DNA of 64,000 nt from Paenibacillus paridis (GCF_006345825.1 NZ_VCIX01000092.1:744001-808000), one strand, 5' to 3'; numbered from the stretch's first letter, positions 41,437-50,939 are shown. The notes: a model not told the origin generated them from the sequence alone. Numbers and translations: made by a program.

Positions 41437-41463
41437 TACAATATGAAACTCCCTTATAATATG
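41437..41463 (-). promoter_or_regulatory. Candidate sigma-K -10 elements for the cotD-like gene
   Basis: Read leftwards, CATATTATA (41455-41463) and CATATTGTA (41437-41445) each fit the sigma-K -10 consensus CATAnnnTA. A convincing -35 AC was not found at the right distance for either. Confidence 0.4.
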
Positions 41464-41532
41464 CTTGTGCTAGAGCCTTGCGAGACAAATGATGAGAGGG
41501 TCCAACTAGGCAAATAGGAGTAGAATGCTAGG

Positions 41533-41562
41533 TATCAATATTGTGCAATACTAATAGCTAAT
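41533..41562 (+). promoter_or_regulatory. Response-regulator site, copy 1 (before the kinase gene)
   Basis: TATCAATATTGTGCAATA (41533-41550) is identical to 44508-44525. In both places GCTAAT follows, starting 7 nt after the 18-mer. The site lies 90-107 bp before the kinase start. Confidence 0.75.
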
Positions 41563-41639
41563 TCAATCCAATGATTCGTTTTATTGTTTTGGTACACTGG
41601 GAGCAGATTAAGATGCGCATGATAGAGAGGATGAGGGAA

Positions 41640-43418
41640 ATGAAACGCACAAGCATCCGATATAGGCTCATGCTGCTTATGATTTGTCTGACTACGCTGC
41701 CTGTTCTGACAGTCACCTGGATTGCGACTAACAATACTCGCAATTCGGTGGAGAAAGAAATTATTGACGCTAATCGTTCTCGGATGATGTGGGCAGATCA
41801 ATATTTGGATGAGTTGATTCGGCAAATTGACGTTTTGTTTTATTCGCTTCAAGTGAATGAATCCTTGATTGAGGGTTTAAACACAGTGGATGCGCAGAAC
41901 GGAGGCGGACAATTTCGAACGCAAAAATATATACAGGAAACCTTAACAAAGGCCTTTTATGCAAACTCCAAAAAAATAGATGAGCTGGCACTCTACACTC
42001 ACCAGAGCCACAAGGTTTATTCCGTTAATTATGCGAGCAGCGGACTTATTTATTCGCTAGATATCCAGAAAGGGAATTGGAACCGGCTGCTGCAAGCGCC
42101 GATCAACCTTTATTTCAAACAGTCCGGTACCGGGATCTATGCGTTTCACAGCATGAACCAATTTGCAGATCAGCATTTGCTGGGCGGACTTTCCATTCGT
42201 ATCAATAAGGATGTGTGGAAAGAAGTGAGCACGATTTTGAAATCGGAGGATGACAGCTCAGTATTCCTGATCAACGATGAAGGGGAGCTGCTTTCGGGCT
42301 CCACGATGGAACAGAGCTTGTCGCCACTTAACGACATTTTGAGCTATGGTCCTTTATTGAATAAAGAATTGGAGATCAAGAAAACGGATAGCTATTTTAT
42401 TTTCAGCAAACGTGTTGATGATGGGGAGCTTACGCTCATTAAAGCGCTGCCGATTACGACGATTACCGAGAGCGCTAACAATACGGTAAGAGCGGGTATT
42501 ATTACGGGCCTCCTCTTTGCGCTTGCATCGATTATCCTTTCGATTATGGTATCGCTGCGAATTACGAGACCGATTGTCTCGTTAGCAAGGACGATGCGGC
42601 TGACGCCGATCCAGCAGTTTGAGCTAACCTCAGTCCAGAGCCAGGATGAGATTGGGCTGCTGGAGAGAGGTTACAATTCCATGATGCAGCGGATGAAGGA
42701 GCTCGTCGAGAACGAATACCAGAAAGAGATCGAGGTGAAGAACGCGCAGCTGATGGCTCTACAGGCCCAAATTAATCCTCATTTTTTGAATAATACGCTG
42801 AATCTGATCGGGGGCATGGCACTTGTCAAAGGAGCTCCTGAAATTTATAAAATAACGCAAGGGATTGGCGATCTGCTACGATACTCGATAAGCTCCGGCC
42901 ATGATGCAGCTACGCTGGAAGATGAGCTGAAGCATATTCGTAATTATTTATTCATTCAAGAACAACGTTTTATCGGTCGCTGCACGGTTACCATCGAGTA
43001 TGACGGCTCAGGACGCGGTGTCCATTTGCCTAGGTTTACGCTGCAGCCGATTGTCGAAAATGCCTTCGAGCACGGACTGCAGCCGAAGGAAGGAAGCTGG
43101 GAAATTAAGATCCGGGTGAAGACAATTATGAATCATTTGGCTGTCTTTATTTTGGACAACGGGGCAGGGATGGATAAGGAGCGCCTCGGCATGCTGCGTG
43201 CGGGGTTGAAAGAAGGCGGCGTTCTTAAATTTGACCGTTTAGCAGGGGATATGGAGAAGCCGCAAAAGCGCAAAGGAATCGGTTTGCAAAACGTCAGTTC
43301 AAGGCTGAAGCTGCATTTTGGCGAGAGTGCTTCGCTACGGATATTCAGCAGGCCTGGACAAGGGACTTTGCTTGCACTTAAGCTGCCTATGCCAAGGAGG
43401 GGAGAACAGCATGAATAA
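41640..43418 (+). CDS. Sensor histidine kinase, YesM-type (system 1)
   Basis: The 592-residue protein has a membrane segment at residues 9-29, an extracytoplasmic sensor of about 250 residues and a second membrane segment (AGIITGLLFALASIILSIMVSL). A HAMP linker and the HisK_5-type kinase follow: phospho-acceptor His in LQAQINPHFLNNTLN, N-box QPIVENAFEHG, and G-boxes LDNGAGM and GIGLQNVSSRL. YesM-type kinases sense oligosaccharides, often via a binding protein. ATG 41640 has GAGAGG at normal distance; earlier in-frame starts add residues that do not look like a signal anchor. It overlaps the regulator gene by 8 nt. Confidence 0.9.
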   Translation: MKRTSIRYRLMLLMICLTTLPVLTVTWIATNNTRNSVEKEIIDANRSRMMWADQYLDELIRQIDVLFYSLQVNESLIEGLNTVDAQNGGGQFRTQKYIQETLTKAFYANSKKIDELALYTHQSHKVYSVNYASSGLIYSLDIQKGNWNRLLQAPINLYFKQSGTGIYAFHSMNQFADQHLLGGLSIRINKDVWKEVSTILKSEDDSSVFLINDEGELLSGSTMEQSLSPLNDILSYGPLLNKELEIKKTDSYFIFSKRVDDGELTLIKALPITTITESANNTVRAGIITGLLFALASIILSIMVSLRITRPIVSLARTMRLTPIQQFELTSVQSQDEIGLLERGYNSMMQRMKELVENEYQKEIEVKNAQLMALQAQINPHFLNNTLNLIGGMALVKGAPEIYKITQGIGDLLRYSISSGHDAATLEDELKHIRNYLFIQEQRFIGRCTVTIEYDGSGRGVHLPRFTLQPIVENAFEHGLQPKEGSWEIKIRVKTIMNHLAVFILDNGAGMDKERLGMLRAGLKEGGVLKFDRLAGDMEKPQKRKGIGLQNVSSRLKLHFGESASLRIFSRPGQGTLLALKLPMPRRGEQHE

Positions 43419-44502
43419 AGTATTGATTATCGATGATGAGCCTTGGGCTAGAGAAGTGATTAAAGCGTTAGGGGAATGGGAGCGCCTGCAGCTTGCCATC
43501 GCAGGGGAGGCAGAGGATGGCAAGTCCGGGCTGCGTTTGATTCGCGAGCTTTCTCCCGAAATTATTATTACGGATATGCGCATGCCAGGCGTGGATGGGG
43601 TGGAACTGCTGCAACAAATCAATGACCAGTTCCCGTTACTGAAAATCATTGTGATGAGCGGGTATGACGATTTCATCTATCTTAAGCAGGCGATACGATC
43701 TAGGGCTGTGGAGTATTTGCTGAAGCCGGTAGATCCTTCGGAGCTAAACAGTGCTTTGCAAAAATGTGTCGAGGAGCTGGGAGCGGAGAACAAACCGGCA
43801 GTCATGGTGCCGCCGCCTTTGCTCCAGTTCTCAAGCGTTCCTGAGACCGATCGTTACTCAGCGCTTAAGCAGCGTGCGCTTGCCGGATTATTTGAGCTGA
43901 GCAAACCAGCGATGCTGCAGGCATTGGGCAAAATAGAGCGTTTATTAACTGATGCGCATCCCGATGGGTTTAGCGGGGAGCAACAGGAGCGGTTGATCGC
44001 TGATTTCGATTCTTTACTTGAACAATTTCTAATTCAATACGAATCCGATAACCTGTCGCTAACTACCCGGCTTAAGCTAAGCGCCTCTTACGCAGGTATA
44101 GAGGAAACCGTAAGAACTATAGGCACACTCTTCTGCGAAGCAATAGATAAAATCGAAGCGATCCAGAAAACGAAAGGAAGCCTTGTTATTGCCGAGGTAA
44201 AAAGCTATTTGGATAGCCATTTTTTGGATCCCATCGCACTTGAGAGCGTTGCCCTGCAATTTTATGTGAGCAAGGAGCATTTGAGCCGCACGTTCAAAGC
44301 GGCAGTCGGAGAGAATCTGACGGAATATATTATCCGAAAGCGCATGGAGAAGGCTGGAGAATTGCTGCGCCAGCCCCATATATCGATCAAAGAAGTCGCA
44401 CAGTTGACCGGATACCCGGAACTACCGTATTTCCACCGTGTATTCAAGAAGCATTTTGGCGTGACGCCAGGCGAAGTGAGGAGAGCTGGCCAACAGGAAT
44501 AA
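43411..44502 (+). CDS. AraC-type response regulator, YesN-like (system 1)
   Basis: The 363-residue protein has an N-terminal receiver domain (IIDDEPW, phospho-acceptor Asp in IIITDMRMPGVDG, Lys in LLKPVDPSE) and a C-terminal AraC helix-turn-helix pair: ALESVALQFYVSKEHLSRTFKAAVGENLTEYI and IKEVAQLTGYPELPYFHRVFKKHFGVTPGEVRR. Phosphorylation by the overlapping kinase should let it bind the identical 18-bp sites at 41533 and 44508 and activate the importer genes. AAGGAGGGGA precedes ATG 43411. Confidence 0.92.
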   Translation: MNKVLIIDDEPWAREVIKALGEWERLQLAIAGEAEDGKSGLRLIRELSPEIIITDMRMPGVDGVELLQQINDQFPLLKIIVMSGYDDFIYLKQAIRSRAVEYLLKPVDPSELNSALQKCVEELGAENKPAVMVPPPLLQFSSVPETDRYSALKQRALAGLFELSKPAMLQALGKIERLLTDAHPDGFSGEQQERLIADFDSLLEQFLIQYESDNLSLTTRLKLSASYAGIEETVRTIGTLFCEAIDKIEAIQKTKGSLVIAEVKSYLDSHFLDPIALESVALQFYVSKEHLSRTFKAAVGENLTEYIIRKRMEKAGELLRQPHISIKEVAQLTGYPELPYFHRVFKKHFGVTPGEVRRAGQQE

Positions 44503-44507
44503 AGCGC

Positions 44508-44537
44508 TATCAATATTGTGCAATAAAAGCCGCTAAT
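44508..44537 (+). promoter_or_regulatory. Response-regulator site, copy 2 (before the binding-protein gene)
   Basis: TATCAATATTGTGCAATA (44508-44525) is an exact copy of 41533-41550, again with GCTAAT beginning 7 nt further on. It lies just after the regulator stop codon and 84-101 bp before the binding-protein start. Confidence 0.75.
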
Positions 44538-44608
44538 CGGTTGTAATGCTTCCTGAATCCCGCCTGACTATACTGAAGAGGCAACCAAACAAACAAGGGG
44601 GACTCAAC

Positions 44609-45880
44609 ATGAAGAAAACGCTTTATCTTGGTTTGGCTAGTGTGCTGCTGGTCACGTCGCTTGCTGCTTGCGGCTCGAATGATGAAGGGAACAAATCGAG
44701 CGGTTCGAACGTACAGAAGGTGGAACTAAAGGTTCAAATCGGTTCGCCAAGATTCAAGGACCAATTCGAGAAATACTTCGAGCAGTTTAAGGCGAAGGAG
44801 CTCGCTGAGAAAAATATCGAAGTCACCATTGATTTGGAAATGCCGAATCCTGATCAGGCTAAGCAGGTGCTGCAAGCAAGGCTGGCATCGAACGATGCGC
44901 CTGACATCTTTGACGTTCATGCGAATGACTTGAGCACGTATGACAAAGCCGGGTATTTGGAGGACCTTACGGGCCAGCCGGCAACGGAAACTTTGTACGA
45001 AACGGTAAAAAATACGGTGATGAACGAGGGACGCATCATAGCGCTGCCGCTGGAGAGCTTGTCATGGGGGTATTTGTACAACAAGAAGATGTTCAACGAG
45101 CTTGGCCTGACACCGCCGCAAACGCTTGATGAAATGAAAGCGGTTGTGGAGAAGCTGAAGCAGGCGGATAAGAAGCCGTTTCTGCTGGCTTTCCAGGAAT
45201 CATGGGTTCCGCAACTGATGACAGCCTTATCATTAGGCGGGATCGTGTCATCCGAGCATCAGGACTGGATTGAAAAAATGAACAAAGGCGAGGCTTCCTA
45301 CGCCGATGTGTCAGACATTTTTAATATCATCGACCTCATTATGGAAAATGGCACCGCAAAACCGTTCGAGGTTGGGAACGAAGCGGGTTCTACTGACTTT
45401 GCGAATGGCAAGGCGGCCATGTGGGTGCAAGGGCCTTGGAATGCGGAGACGATTCTAAAGGTTAACCCTGAGATGGAATTTGGGGTTGCTCCGCTGCCTG
45501 TCAGCAATAACGCAGCGGGCACGATGATCAATTTGTCGACATCCACTACGCTGGCCGTGTCCAAAACTAGCAAAAACAAAGAAGTCGCGTTGGATTTGCT
45601 CAACTACTTCTATGACGAGAAGGATTCCTCCACGTTGTTTCAGGAATTGAAATTCAATCCGGTTTCCAGCGTACATCAGTACGAGGTATTCCCATGGGTC
45701 AATGAAGCCTCGGAATATGTGGCACAAGGCAAGGCTTATCAAGATTTAAAGCTGCCTAATGGCGTAACTGACGAGCAGGCGAAGCTGCTTCAAAGCTATT
45801 TTGCCAAAGAAGTGACGAAGGACCAGTTTATCAGCAGCATGGATAAGGCATGGGCTACAGCGGTTCAAAGCACGAAATAA
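44609..45880 (+). CDS. CUT1 sugar ABC transporter, binding lipoprotein (system 1)
   Basis: The 423-residue protein has a lipoprotein signal (KKTLYLGLASVLLVTSLAACG, Cys about residue 21). The mature domain is of the extracellular sugar-binding type 1 family (QVLQARLASNDAPDIFDVHANDLSTYDKAGYLEDL; MWVQGPWNAETILKVNPEMEFGVAPLP). Such proteins bind oligosaccharides and hand them to the two permeases downstream. The ribosome binding site AAGGGGG precedes ATG 44609. Expression is probably driven from the regulator site at 44508. Confidence 0.92.
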   Translation: MKKTLYLGLASVLLVTSLAACGSNDEGNKSSGSNVQKVELKVQIGSPRFKDQFEKYFEQFKAKELAEKNIEVTIDLEMPNPDQAKQVLQARLASNDAPDIFDVHANDLSTYDKAGYLEDLTGQPATETLYETVKNTVMNEGRIIALPLESLSWGYLYNKKMFNELGLTPPQTLDEMKAVVEKLKQADKKPFLLAFQESWVPQLMTALSLGGIVSSEHQDWIEKMNKGEASYADVSDIFNIIDLIMENGTAKPFEVGNEAGSTDFANGKAAMWVQGPWNAETILKVNPEMEFGVAPLPVSNNAAGTMINLSTSTTLAVSKTSKNKEVALDLLNYFYDEKDSSTLFQELKFNPVSSVHQYEVFPWVNEASEYVAQGKAYQDLKLPNGVTDEQAKLLQSYFAKEVTKDQFISSMDKAWATAVQSTK

Positions 45881-45911
45881 CGAGGCCAATGACTGATTAG
45901 GAGTGACGAAG

Positions 45912-46799
45912 ATGAGCGTACTGAGAAAAAACAAGCAAACAGTCATCCTTCTAGCCTTCGTACTGCCGGCCTTATTATTTTATGCTGTGTTTACCATCGC
46001 CCCTGCGTTTGGGGGCGTTTGGTACAGCTTAACGAATTGGAACGGTTTGAATCCCACCTACGATATGGTGGGATTCGCCAATTATACCGAAGCGCTGACG
46101 AATGACCCTTATTTTATTAAGTCGGTTTGGTTTACTTTTAAATATGTACTATATATGGTTGTGCTGCAAAACGTAATTGCCTTGCTGCTTGCGGTATTCG
46201 TAGAATCACGGAGAAAGAGCAAGGTGCTGTTCCGTACGATTTTCTTTATGCCCAATATGCTCAGCTTAATTATTGGCGGCTTTATGTGGATGTTTATCTT
46301 TACGAAGGTTCTGCCTATTATTGCTGAGAAAACGGGGCTGCTTATCCTGGATCAATCTTGGATCGGCGATCCGGCCTTCTCCTTTTATTCGATTGTTATT
46401 CTTTCTCTATGGGGCGGGGTCGGCTACCAAATGGTCATTTATATCGCTGCCCTGCAAGGAGTTCCAGCTTCGTTGCGGGAAGCGGCTGCAATTGACGGCG
46501 CTAGCAGCCTGCAAACCTTTCGCTACGTTACGCTTCCTATGATCTATCCCGCAGTGACAATCGGCATCTTCTTGACGCTGAGCTCCTCCTTCAAAGTGTT
46601 TGATGCCGTATATTCCTTGACAGGCGGAGGGCCCGGCAGATCAACGCAGGTCATTGCCCTGAACATCGTAGAGGAAGCGTTTAAATTTAATCAAAGATAT
46701 GGCTATGCAAGCGCGAAAGCGATCATCTTGTTTGTCATTGTGTTGATTTTGACCGTGATACAGCTTTGGATTATGAAAAGAAGAGAGGTGGAGGCATAA
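45912..46799 (+). CDS. CUT1 sugar ABC permease, MalF-like (system 1)
   Basis: The 295-residue protein has six membrane segments and the EAA coupling motif EAAAIDGASSLQTFRYVTLPMIYP. The opening (ILLAFVLPALLFYAVFTIAPAFGGVWYSLTNWNG) is typical of the first permease of sugar importers. ATG 45912 has GGAG at 8-nt spacing. Its stop shares a base with the next permease start (TAATG). Confidence 0.92.
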   Translation: MSVLRKNKQTVILLAFVLPALLFYAVFTIAPAFGGVWYSLTNWNGLNPTYDMVGFANYTEALTNDPYFIKSVWFTFKYVLYMVVLQNVIALLLAVFVESRRKSKVLFRTIFFMPNMLSLIIGGFMWMFIFTKVLPIIAEKTGLLILDQSWIGDPAFSFYSIVILSLWGGVGYQMVIYIAALQGVPASLREAAAIDGASSLQTFRYVTLPMIYPAVTIGIFLTLSSSFKVFDAVYSLTGGGPGRSTQVIALNIVEEAFKFNQRYGYASAKAIILFVIVLILTVIQLWIMKRREVEA

Positions 46800-47653
46800 T
46801 GGCTAAGCCTAAATCGATGCTAACAGCGACGGGAAACAAAGCCGGTCATGCCTTTATCCTGATTTTCTTGCTCGTTGCAGCGGTCATCACGTTGTTTCCT
46901 ATTTACATGGCCGTTCTCAATTCACTGAAGTCAGATGGAGAAATGCTGAATCAGGTCCTTTCCTTCCCTACGTCCATAACTTTCGGAAATTATGCGGACG
47001 CTTATCGTAAAATCGACTTTTTAAGAAGCTTTTGGAACACGATTATCGTTACGCTGATCGGCGTAACTGGCATCATCTTGTTTGCATCAATGGCGGGTTA
47101 CAAAATGTCGAGAACGCCAGGAAGGCTCAGCCGTTTTTTGTTTTCCTTGTTCGTGCTCTCTTCATTAATACCCTTTCATTCTATTTTGATTACGCTTGTC
47201 AAAATCGCCAAAGAGCTAAAGGTGCAGGGCACCACTTACGGGTTGGGCTTTATTTATATCGGATTAGGGGTCGCGCTTGCAATTTTCTTATATCATGGGT
47301 TCGTCAAATCGATACCGCGGGATTTGGACGAAGCGGCCGTCATGGACGGCTGCGGGGAATTTCGGTTGTATGCGGCGATTATTTTACCTTTGCTTATGCC
47401 CATAACGGCGACGGTTGCAATTTTGAACGCGCTTTGGATGTGGAACGACTTTCTGCTGCCGCTTCTAATGCTGACCAAATCACAGCATTATACGCTGTTG
47501 ATTTCCACAAATATGCTGTTTGGCGAGTACAATAATGATTGGTCAGCAATCTTATCTTCTTTGGTGCTAACGATGCTGCCAATCTTGCTCGTATACTTGC
47601 TGCTGCAAAAATATATTTTAAGCGGAATTGCGGAAGGCGCGATTAAAGGCTAA
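46799..47653 (+). CDS. CUT1 sugar ABC permease, MalG-like (system 1)
   Basis: The 284-residue protein has six membrane segments and the EAA motif EAAVMDGCGEFRLYAAIILPLLMP. It pairs with the preceding permease; the TAATG overlap means coupled translation and equal amounts. No ATPase gene follows, so an ATPase encoded elsewhere (MsmX-type) is needed. Confidence 0.92.
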   Translation: MAKPKSMLTATGNKAGHAFILIFLLVAAVITLFPIYMAVLNSLKSDGEMLNQVLSFPTSITFGNYADAYRKIDFLRSFWNTIIVTLIGVTGIILFASMAGYKMSRTPGRLSRFLFSLFVLSSLIPFHSILITLVKIAKELKVQGTTYGLGFIYIGLGVALAIFLYHGFVKSIPRDLDEAAVMDGCGEFRLYAAIILPLLMPITATVAILNALWMWNDFLLPLLMLTKSQHYTLLISTNMLFGEYNNDWSAILSSLVLTMLPILLVYLLLQKYILSGIAEGAIKG

Positions 47654-47679
47654 TAGAGAAAGGGTGGCTAGGGACGGAC

Positions 47680-49296
47680 ATGGACAAAAATCAAGAGGTA
47701 ACTGGATTTCTAAAAGCAGCGGGCAAAAAAGTAGTCAATGGCGACGGGAAAGAAATTTTGCTGCGAGGTGTCGGCTTTGGAAGCTGGCTGCTGCCCGAGG
47801 GCTATATGTGGCGATTTCCTGATGAAGGGGACCGCCCGAGGCGAATCGAGCGAATGATTAGCGAATTAATCGGCGAGACGAAAGCTGATGAATTCTGGGA
47901 GCTTTATTATGACCGTTATACGGCGGAAGCGGACATTGAGCGAATTGCGGCCGAAGGTTTTAATTCGGTGCGCGTGCCGATTAACGCCAGATTTCTAATC
48001 GAGGACGGCGTTGTTTTGCGAATCAAAGAAAACCGCTTGGCGCTAATTGACCGTGTCATTGACTGGTGCCGGACTCATTCTCTTTATGTCATCTTGGATT
48101 TGCACGGAGCACCTGGGGGGCAGACGGGGACAAATATTGACGATTCCGCGAATGATCTGCCGGAGCTGTTTCTAAACGAACAAAATAAGCAGCTGACGGT
48201 TGATTTATGGAGAGCGCTTGCCGAGCGTTACAAAGACGAATGGATTGTTGCGGGTTACGATCTGCTGAATGAACCGCTTCCCAACTGGTTCGCGCAGTAT
48301 AACGGGCAAATTATGCCGCTGTACAAGGACATCATCTCGGCCATTCGGGAAGTGGACCCGCGGCATATGATTATCTTGGAAGGCGCGCATTGGGCGACGG
48401 ATTGGTCTATCTTCGACGAACGGCTCGATGACAACCTCATGCTGCAGTTTCATAAGTATTGGAACAATCCGGATACGGAGAGCATCCAGCCGTTTTTGGA
48501 CAAGCGCGAGGAGCTGGACTTTCCGATCTTTATGGGCGAAGGCGGGGAAAACAACTGCGATTGGTTTACAGGTGCTTTCCGCTTGTATGAGGATCACGAT
48601 ATTTCATGGAATTTCTGGACGTGGAAGAAGCTGGACTGTACGAACTCCCCATGCTCGGTTAATATGCCAGAGAACTGGCAGCAGCTTATTGACTTTATGC
48701 AGGGCGGGGCGAAGCCAAGCGCAGAAGCGGCAGAACGCATTTTATGGACCTATCTGGATCACATACGAATCGAGAACTGTACCTATCGTCCGGAGGTTGT
48801 CCATGCGTTGTTCCGCAGGGCGACAGTGACAGTGCCGGCTATTTTTTACGGTTATAAAGGAGAAGGAATCAGCTACGGTATTAGCGGTCGTGCGGCCGGA
48901 AATATTGGTTTTCGCAGCGGTGACGGGGTGGATATTCGCTTTGTGGACAGTATGAGAGAAACGCCGAACTTTCAGCATATGAAGGGAGAGGAGTGGCAAA
49001 CGGATGAGCGTCTGTATGTTCAGCTCGCTCCCACTGATTGGGTTGCTTACGAATTTACGGTAGATAAAGCACCGTTAGCCATTGAGCTTGAGCTGCTCGT
49101 TCGAGGACGGGAAGGCGCAAGGGTGATGGCTTCGCTAAATGATACCTTTATTGGAGCCCGGCAGTTGGAGAGCGACCAGTGGCAGAGCGTGCGCATTCAG
49201 AGCCAAATGCAGGCGGCTGGCCTGCAAAAGCTTATTCTCCGGGCGGAGGAGCAGCCCGTAGCGATTCAGTGGATTCGAATGGCCGCTCTATCTTAG
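47680..49296 (+). CDS. Glycoside hydrolase family 5 enzyme, cytoplasmic
   Basis: The 538-residue protein has a GH5 barrel at about residues 20-360: GSWLLPEGYMW, VRVPINARFL, ILDLHGAPGGQ, the acid/base Glu198 in DLLNEPLP and the likely nucleophile Glu287 in IFMGEGGEN. The C-terminal 150 residues (from about 385) look like a beta-sandwich, possibly carbohydrate-binding. The N-terminus, MDKNQEVTGF, is no signal peptide, so it acts on imported oligosaccharides. GH5 covers endoglucanases, mannanases, glucosidases and others; the subfamily is not set. It is the last gene of the system 1 transport operon. Confidence 0.9.
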   Translation: MDKNQEVTGFLKAAGKKVVNGDGKEILLRGVGFGSWLLPEGYMWRFPDEGDRPRRIERMISELIGETKADEFWELYYDRYTAEADIERIAAEGFNSVRVPINARFLIEDGVVLRIKENRLALIDRVIDWCRTHSLYVILDLHGAPGGQTGTNIDDSANDLPELFLNEQNKQLTVDLWRALAERYKDEWIVAGYDLLNEPLPNWFAQYNGQIMPLYKDIISAIREVDPRHMIILEGAHWATDWSIFDERLDDNLMLQFHKYWNNPDTESIQPFLDKREELDFPIFMGEGGENNCDWFTGAFRLYEDHDISWNFWTWKKLDCTNSPCSVNMPENWQQLIDFMQGGAKPSAEAAERILWTYLDHIRIENCTYRPEVVHALFRRATVTVPAIFYGYKGEGISYGISGRAAGNIGFRSGDGVDIRFVDSMRETPNFQHMKGEEWQTDERLYVQLAPTDWVAYEFTVDKAPLAIELELLVRGREGARVMASLNDTFIGARQLESDQWQSVRIQSQMQAAGLQKLILRAEEQPVAIQWIRMAALS

Positions 49297-49312
49297 TTAT
49301 GCAAGGCGTATG

Positions 49313-49349
49313 AAAAAAAACCGCAGGAGCATGTGCTCCTGCGGTTTTT
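49313..49349. terminator. Bidirectional terminator between GH5 and GH51 genes
   Basis: The perfect 11-bp stem CCGCAGGAGCA/TGCTCCTGCGG with a 2-nt loop is flanked by an A run on one side and a T run on the other. It serves the two convergent genes. Confidence 0.95.
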
Positions 49350-49386
49350 GCTAACTTCGATAAGCTTCCGCTTGAAATCGGTTTAA

Positions 49387-50895
49387 CTATTTTTTGATTT
49401 GCAGCCGGATGACGTTCCAAGAAGCCTTGCCTAGCACGGCTTTCACGGATCCGTTATCGGCTTGCGCATTGCCACGATTATGAGGCGTAACCTCATTCGG
49501 ATTTGATTTTGTGTTCACGGCTTTCAGATCCGCATGTTCCAACACCAGATGCTCGATGATGCTAACCTCGCCAAAGCTGCGAACGTCAACGTCAAGGTCC
49601 AGGCCTTCCGTTAAATGGCGGTTGACCGCAAAGACGGTAATTTCGCCTTGCTCCTCATTAAACACGCTGATTGCTTCGAGGTAAGGGACATCCGTGAAGT
49701 CCTTCGAGTCGTATTTCGGCGAAGAGGTAATCGGGTGAAGCACAGTTCCTCTGCCATAAATGGAAGCATGCATATAGGGATAATAAGTCGTCTGCAGCCA
49801 AAGAGGGCCGCCGTTTTCAGTCATAATCGGTGCAATAACGTTAATTAACTGCGCAATACAAGCCATTTTTACACGGTCGGCATGCTTGAGCAGGGTAATG
49901 ATGAAGCAGCCTACCGCCAGGGCATCCTCTAGGGTATACACATCCTCGAATTCAGGCGGAGCGATCTGCCAGCGTTCGTCCGCACGGCTGCTGCCGATAG
50001 AGTTCCAGACGTTCCACTCATCAAGCGAGAGCATAAGCTTTTTCTTGCTCCGTTTCTTTGCCTTCACATAATCGCAAATCGCGGTTACGCTGTAAATGAA
50101 CTGATCCATGTCTAACGATTTGGCAAGGAAGTTGGATGAATCCTGCTCATTGTTATTGTAATAGGTATGCAGGGAGAGGAAATCCACTTGCTCGTACGTG
50201 AGGTCGAGCACGGTTGCTTCCCAGTCCGCAAAGGTACTCATGCCGCTGGAGGAGCTGCCGCAAGCAACAAGCTCAATCGTTGGATCGACCCAGCGCATAG
50301 CCTTGGCCGTCTCATTAGCTAGGCGACCGTATTCTACGGCTGTTTTTGCCCCGATTTGCCATGGGCCATCCATCTCATTGCCTAAACACCAGGTTTTGAA
50401 TTTATGCGGATCTTTATAGCCATGCGAGATCCGGAGATCGCTGTAATAAGAGCCGGATGGATGGTTGCAATATTCAACGAGGTTTCTGGCGGCATCGACC
50501 CCGCGTGTACCGAGATTGACAGCCATCATGACCTCTGAGCCAACGAGCTTTGCCCAATCCGCAAATTCATTGGTGCCCATTTCATTGGTTTCCGTCGTCC
50601 ACCAAGCAAGGTCAAGCAGCCGTCTCCGTTCTGCCTTCGGGCCAACGCCATCTTCCCAGTTGTAGCCGGATACGAAGTTTCCTCCCGGGTAGCGTATAAT
50701 AGGAACCTGCAAGGAACGAATGGCTTCAAGCGCATCGCGGCGAAAGCCGTTCTCATCAGCTGTCTTGTGGCCTGGCTCATAAATGCCTCCGTAAACAGCA
50801 CGGCCAAGATGCTCGATGAACGAGCCGTAGAGCCGAGGATCAACTTCGGACACCGTAAAGTTCTTATCGATAAGCATGGTTGATTTCATAGACAT
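49387..50895 (-). CDS. Alpha-L-arabinofuranosidase, GH51
   Basis: The 502-residue protein has the GH51 layout with VDPRLYGSFIEHLGRAVYGGIYEPGH at the start, VPIIRYPGGNFVSGYNWEDGVGP, acid/base Glu174 in WCLGNEMDGPWQ and nucleophile Glu293 in LSLDEWNVW, followed by a C-terminal beta domain. It removes arabinofuranosyl side groups from arabinan, arabinoxylan or arabinogalactan oligosaccharides. Lack of a signal peptide puts it in the cytoplasm. ATG 50895 has AGGAGG about 10 nt upstream. It is divergent from the ArsR-type gene, and a dyad lies 25 bp before its start. Confidence 0.95.
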   Translation of the reverse strand: MSMKSTMLIDKNFTVSEVDPRLYGSFIEHLGRAVYGGIYEPGHKTADENGFRRDALEAIRSLQVPIIRYPGGNFVSGYNWEDGVGPKAERRRLLDLAWWTTETNEMGTNEFADWAKLVGSEVMMAVNLGTRGVDAARNLVEYCNHPSGSYYSDLRISHGYKDPHKFKTWCLGNEMDGPWQIGAKTAVEYGRLANETAKAMRWVDPTIELVACGSSSSGMSTFADWEATVLDLTYEQVDFLSLHTYYNNNEQDSSNFLAKSLDMDQFIYSVTAICDYVKAKKRSKKKLMLSLDEWNVWNSIGSSRADERWQIAPPEFEDVYTLEDALAVGCFIITLLKHADRVKMACIAQLINVIAPIMTENGGPLWLQTTYYPYMHASIYGRGTVLHPITSSPKYDSKDFTDVPYLEAISVFNEEQGEITVFAVNRHLTEGLDLDVDVRSFGEVSIIEHLVLEHADLKAVNTKSNPNEVTPHNRGNAQADNGSVKAVLGKASWNVIRLQIKK

Positions 50896-50917
50896 AACAA
50901 ACAATCCTCCTGTGATT

Positions 50918-50939
50918 GAATTAATGAAATTATTAATTC
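50918..50939. promoter_or_regulatory. Dyad upstream of the GH51 gene
   Basis: The arms GAATTAAT and ATTAATTC (50918-50925 and 50932-50939) are perfectly complementary, with the 6-bp spacer GAAATT. The inner part has the same plan (ATTARY, 6 bp ending AAATT, RYTAAT) as the dyad at 51018-51035. Confidence 0.6.

Noticed and set aside
44609..44630. Catabolite-responsive element over the first codons of the system 1 binding protein
   Set aside because: AAAACGCTTT resembles the centre, but the outer positions do not match the consensus.
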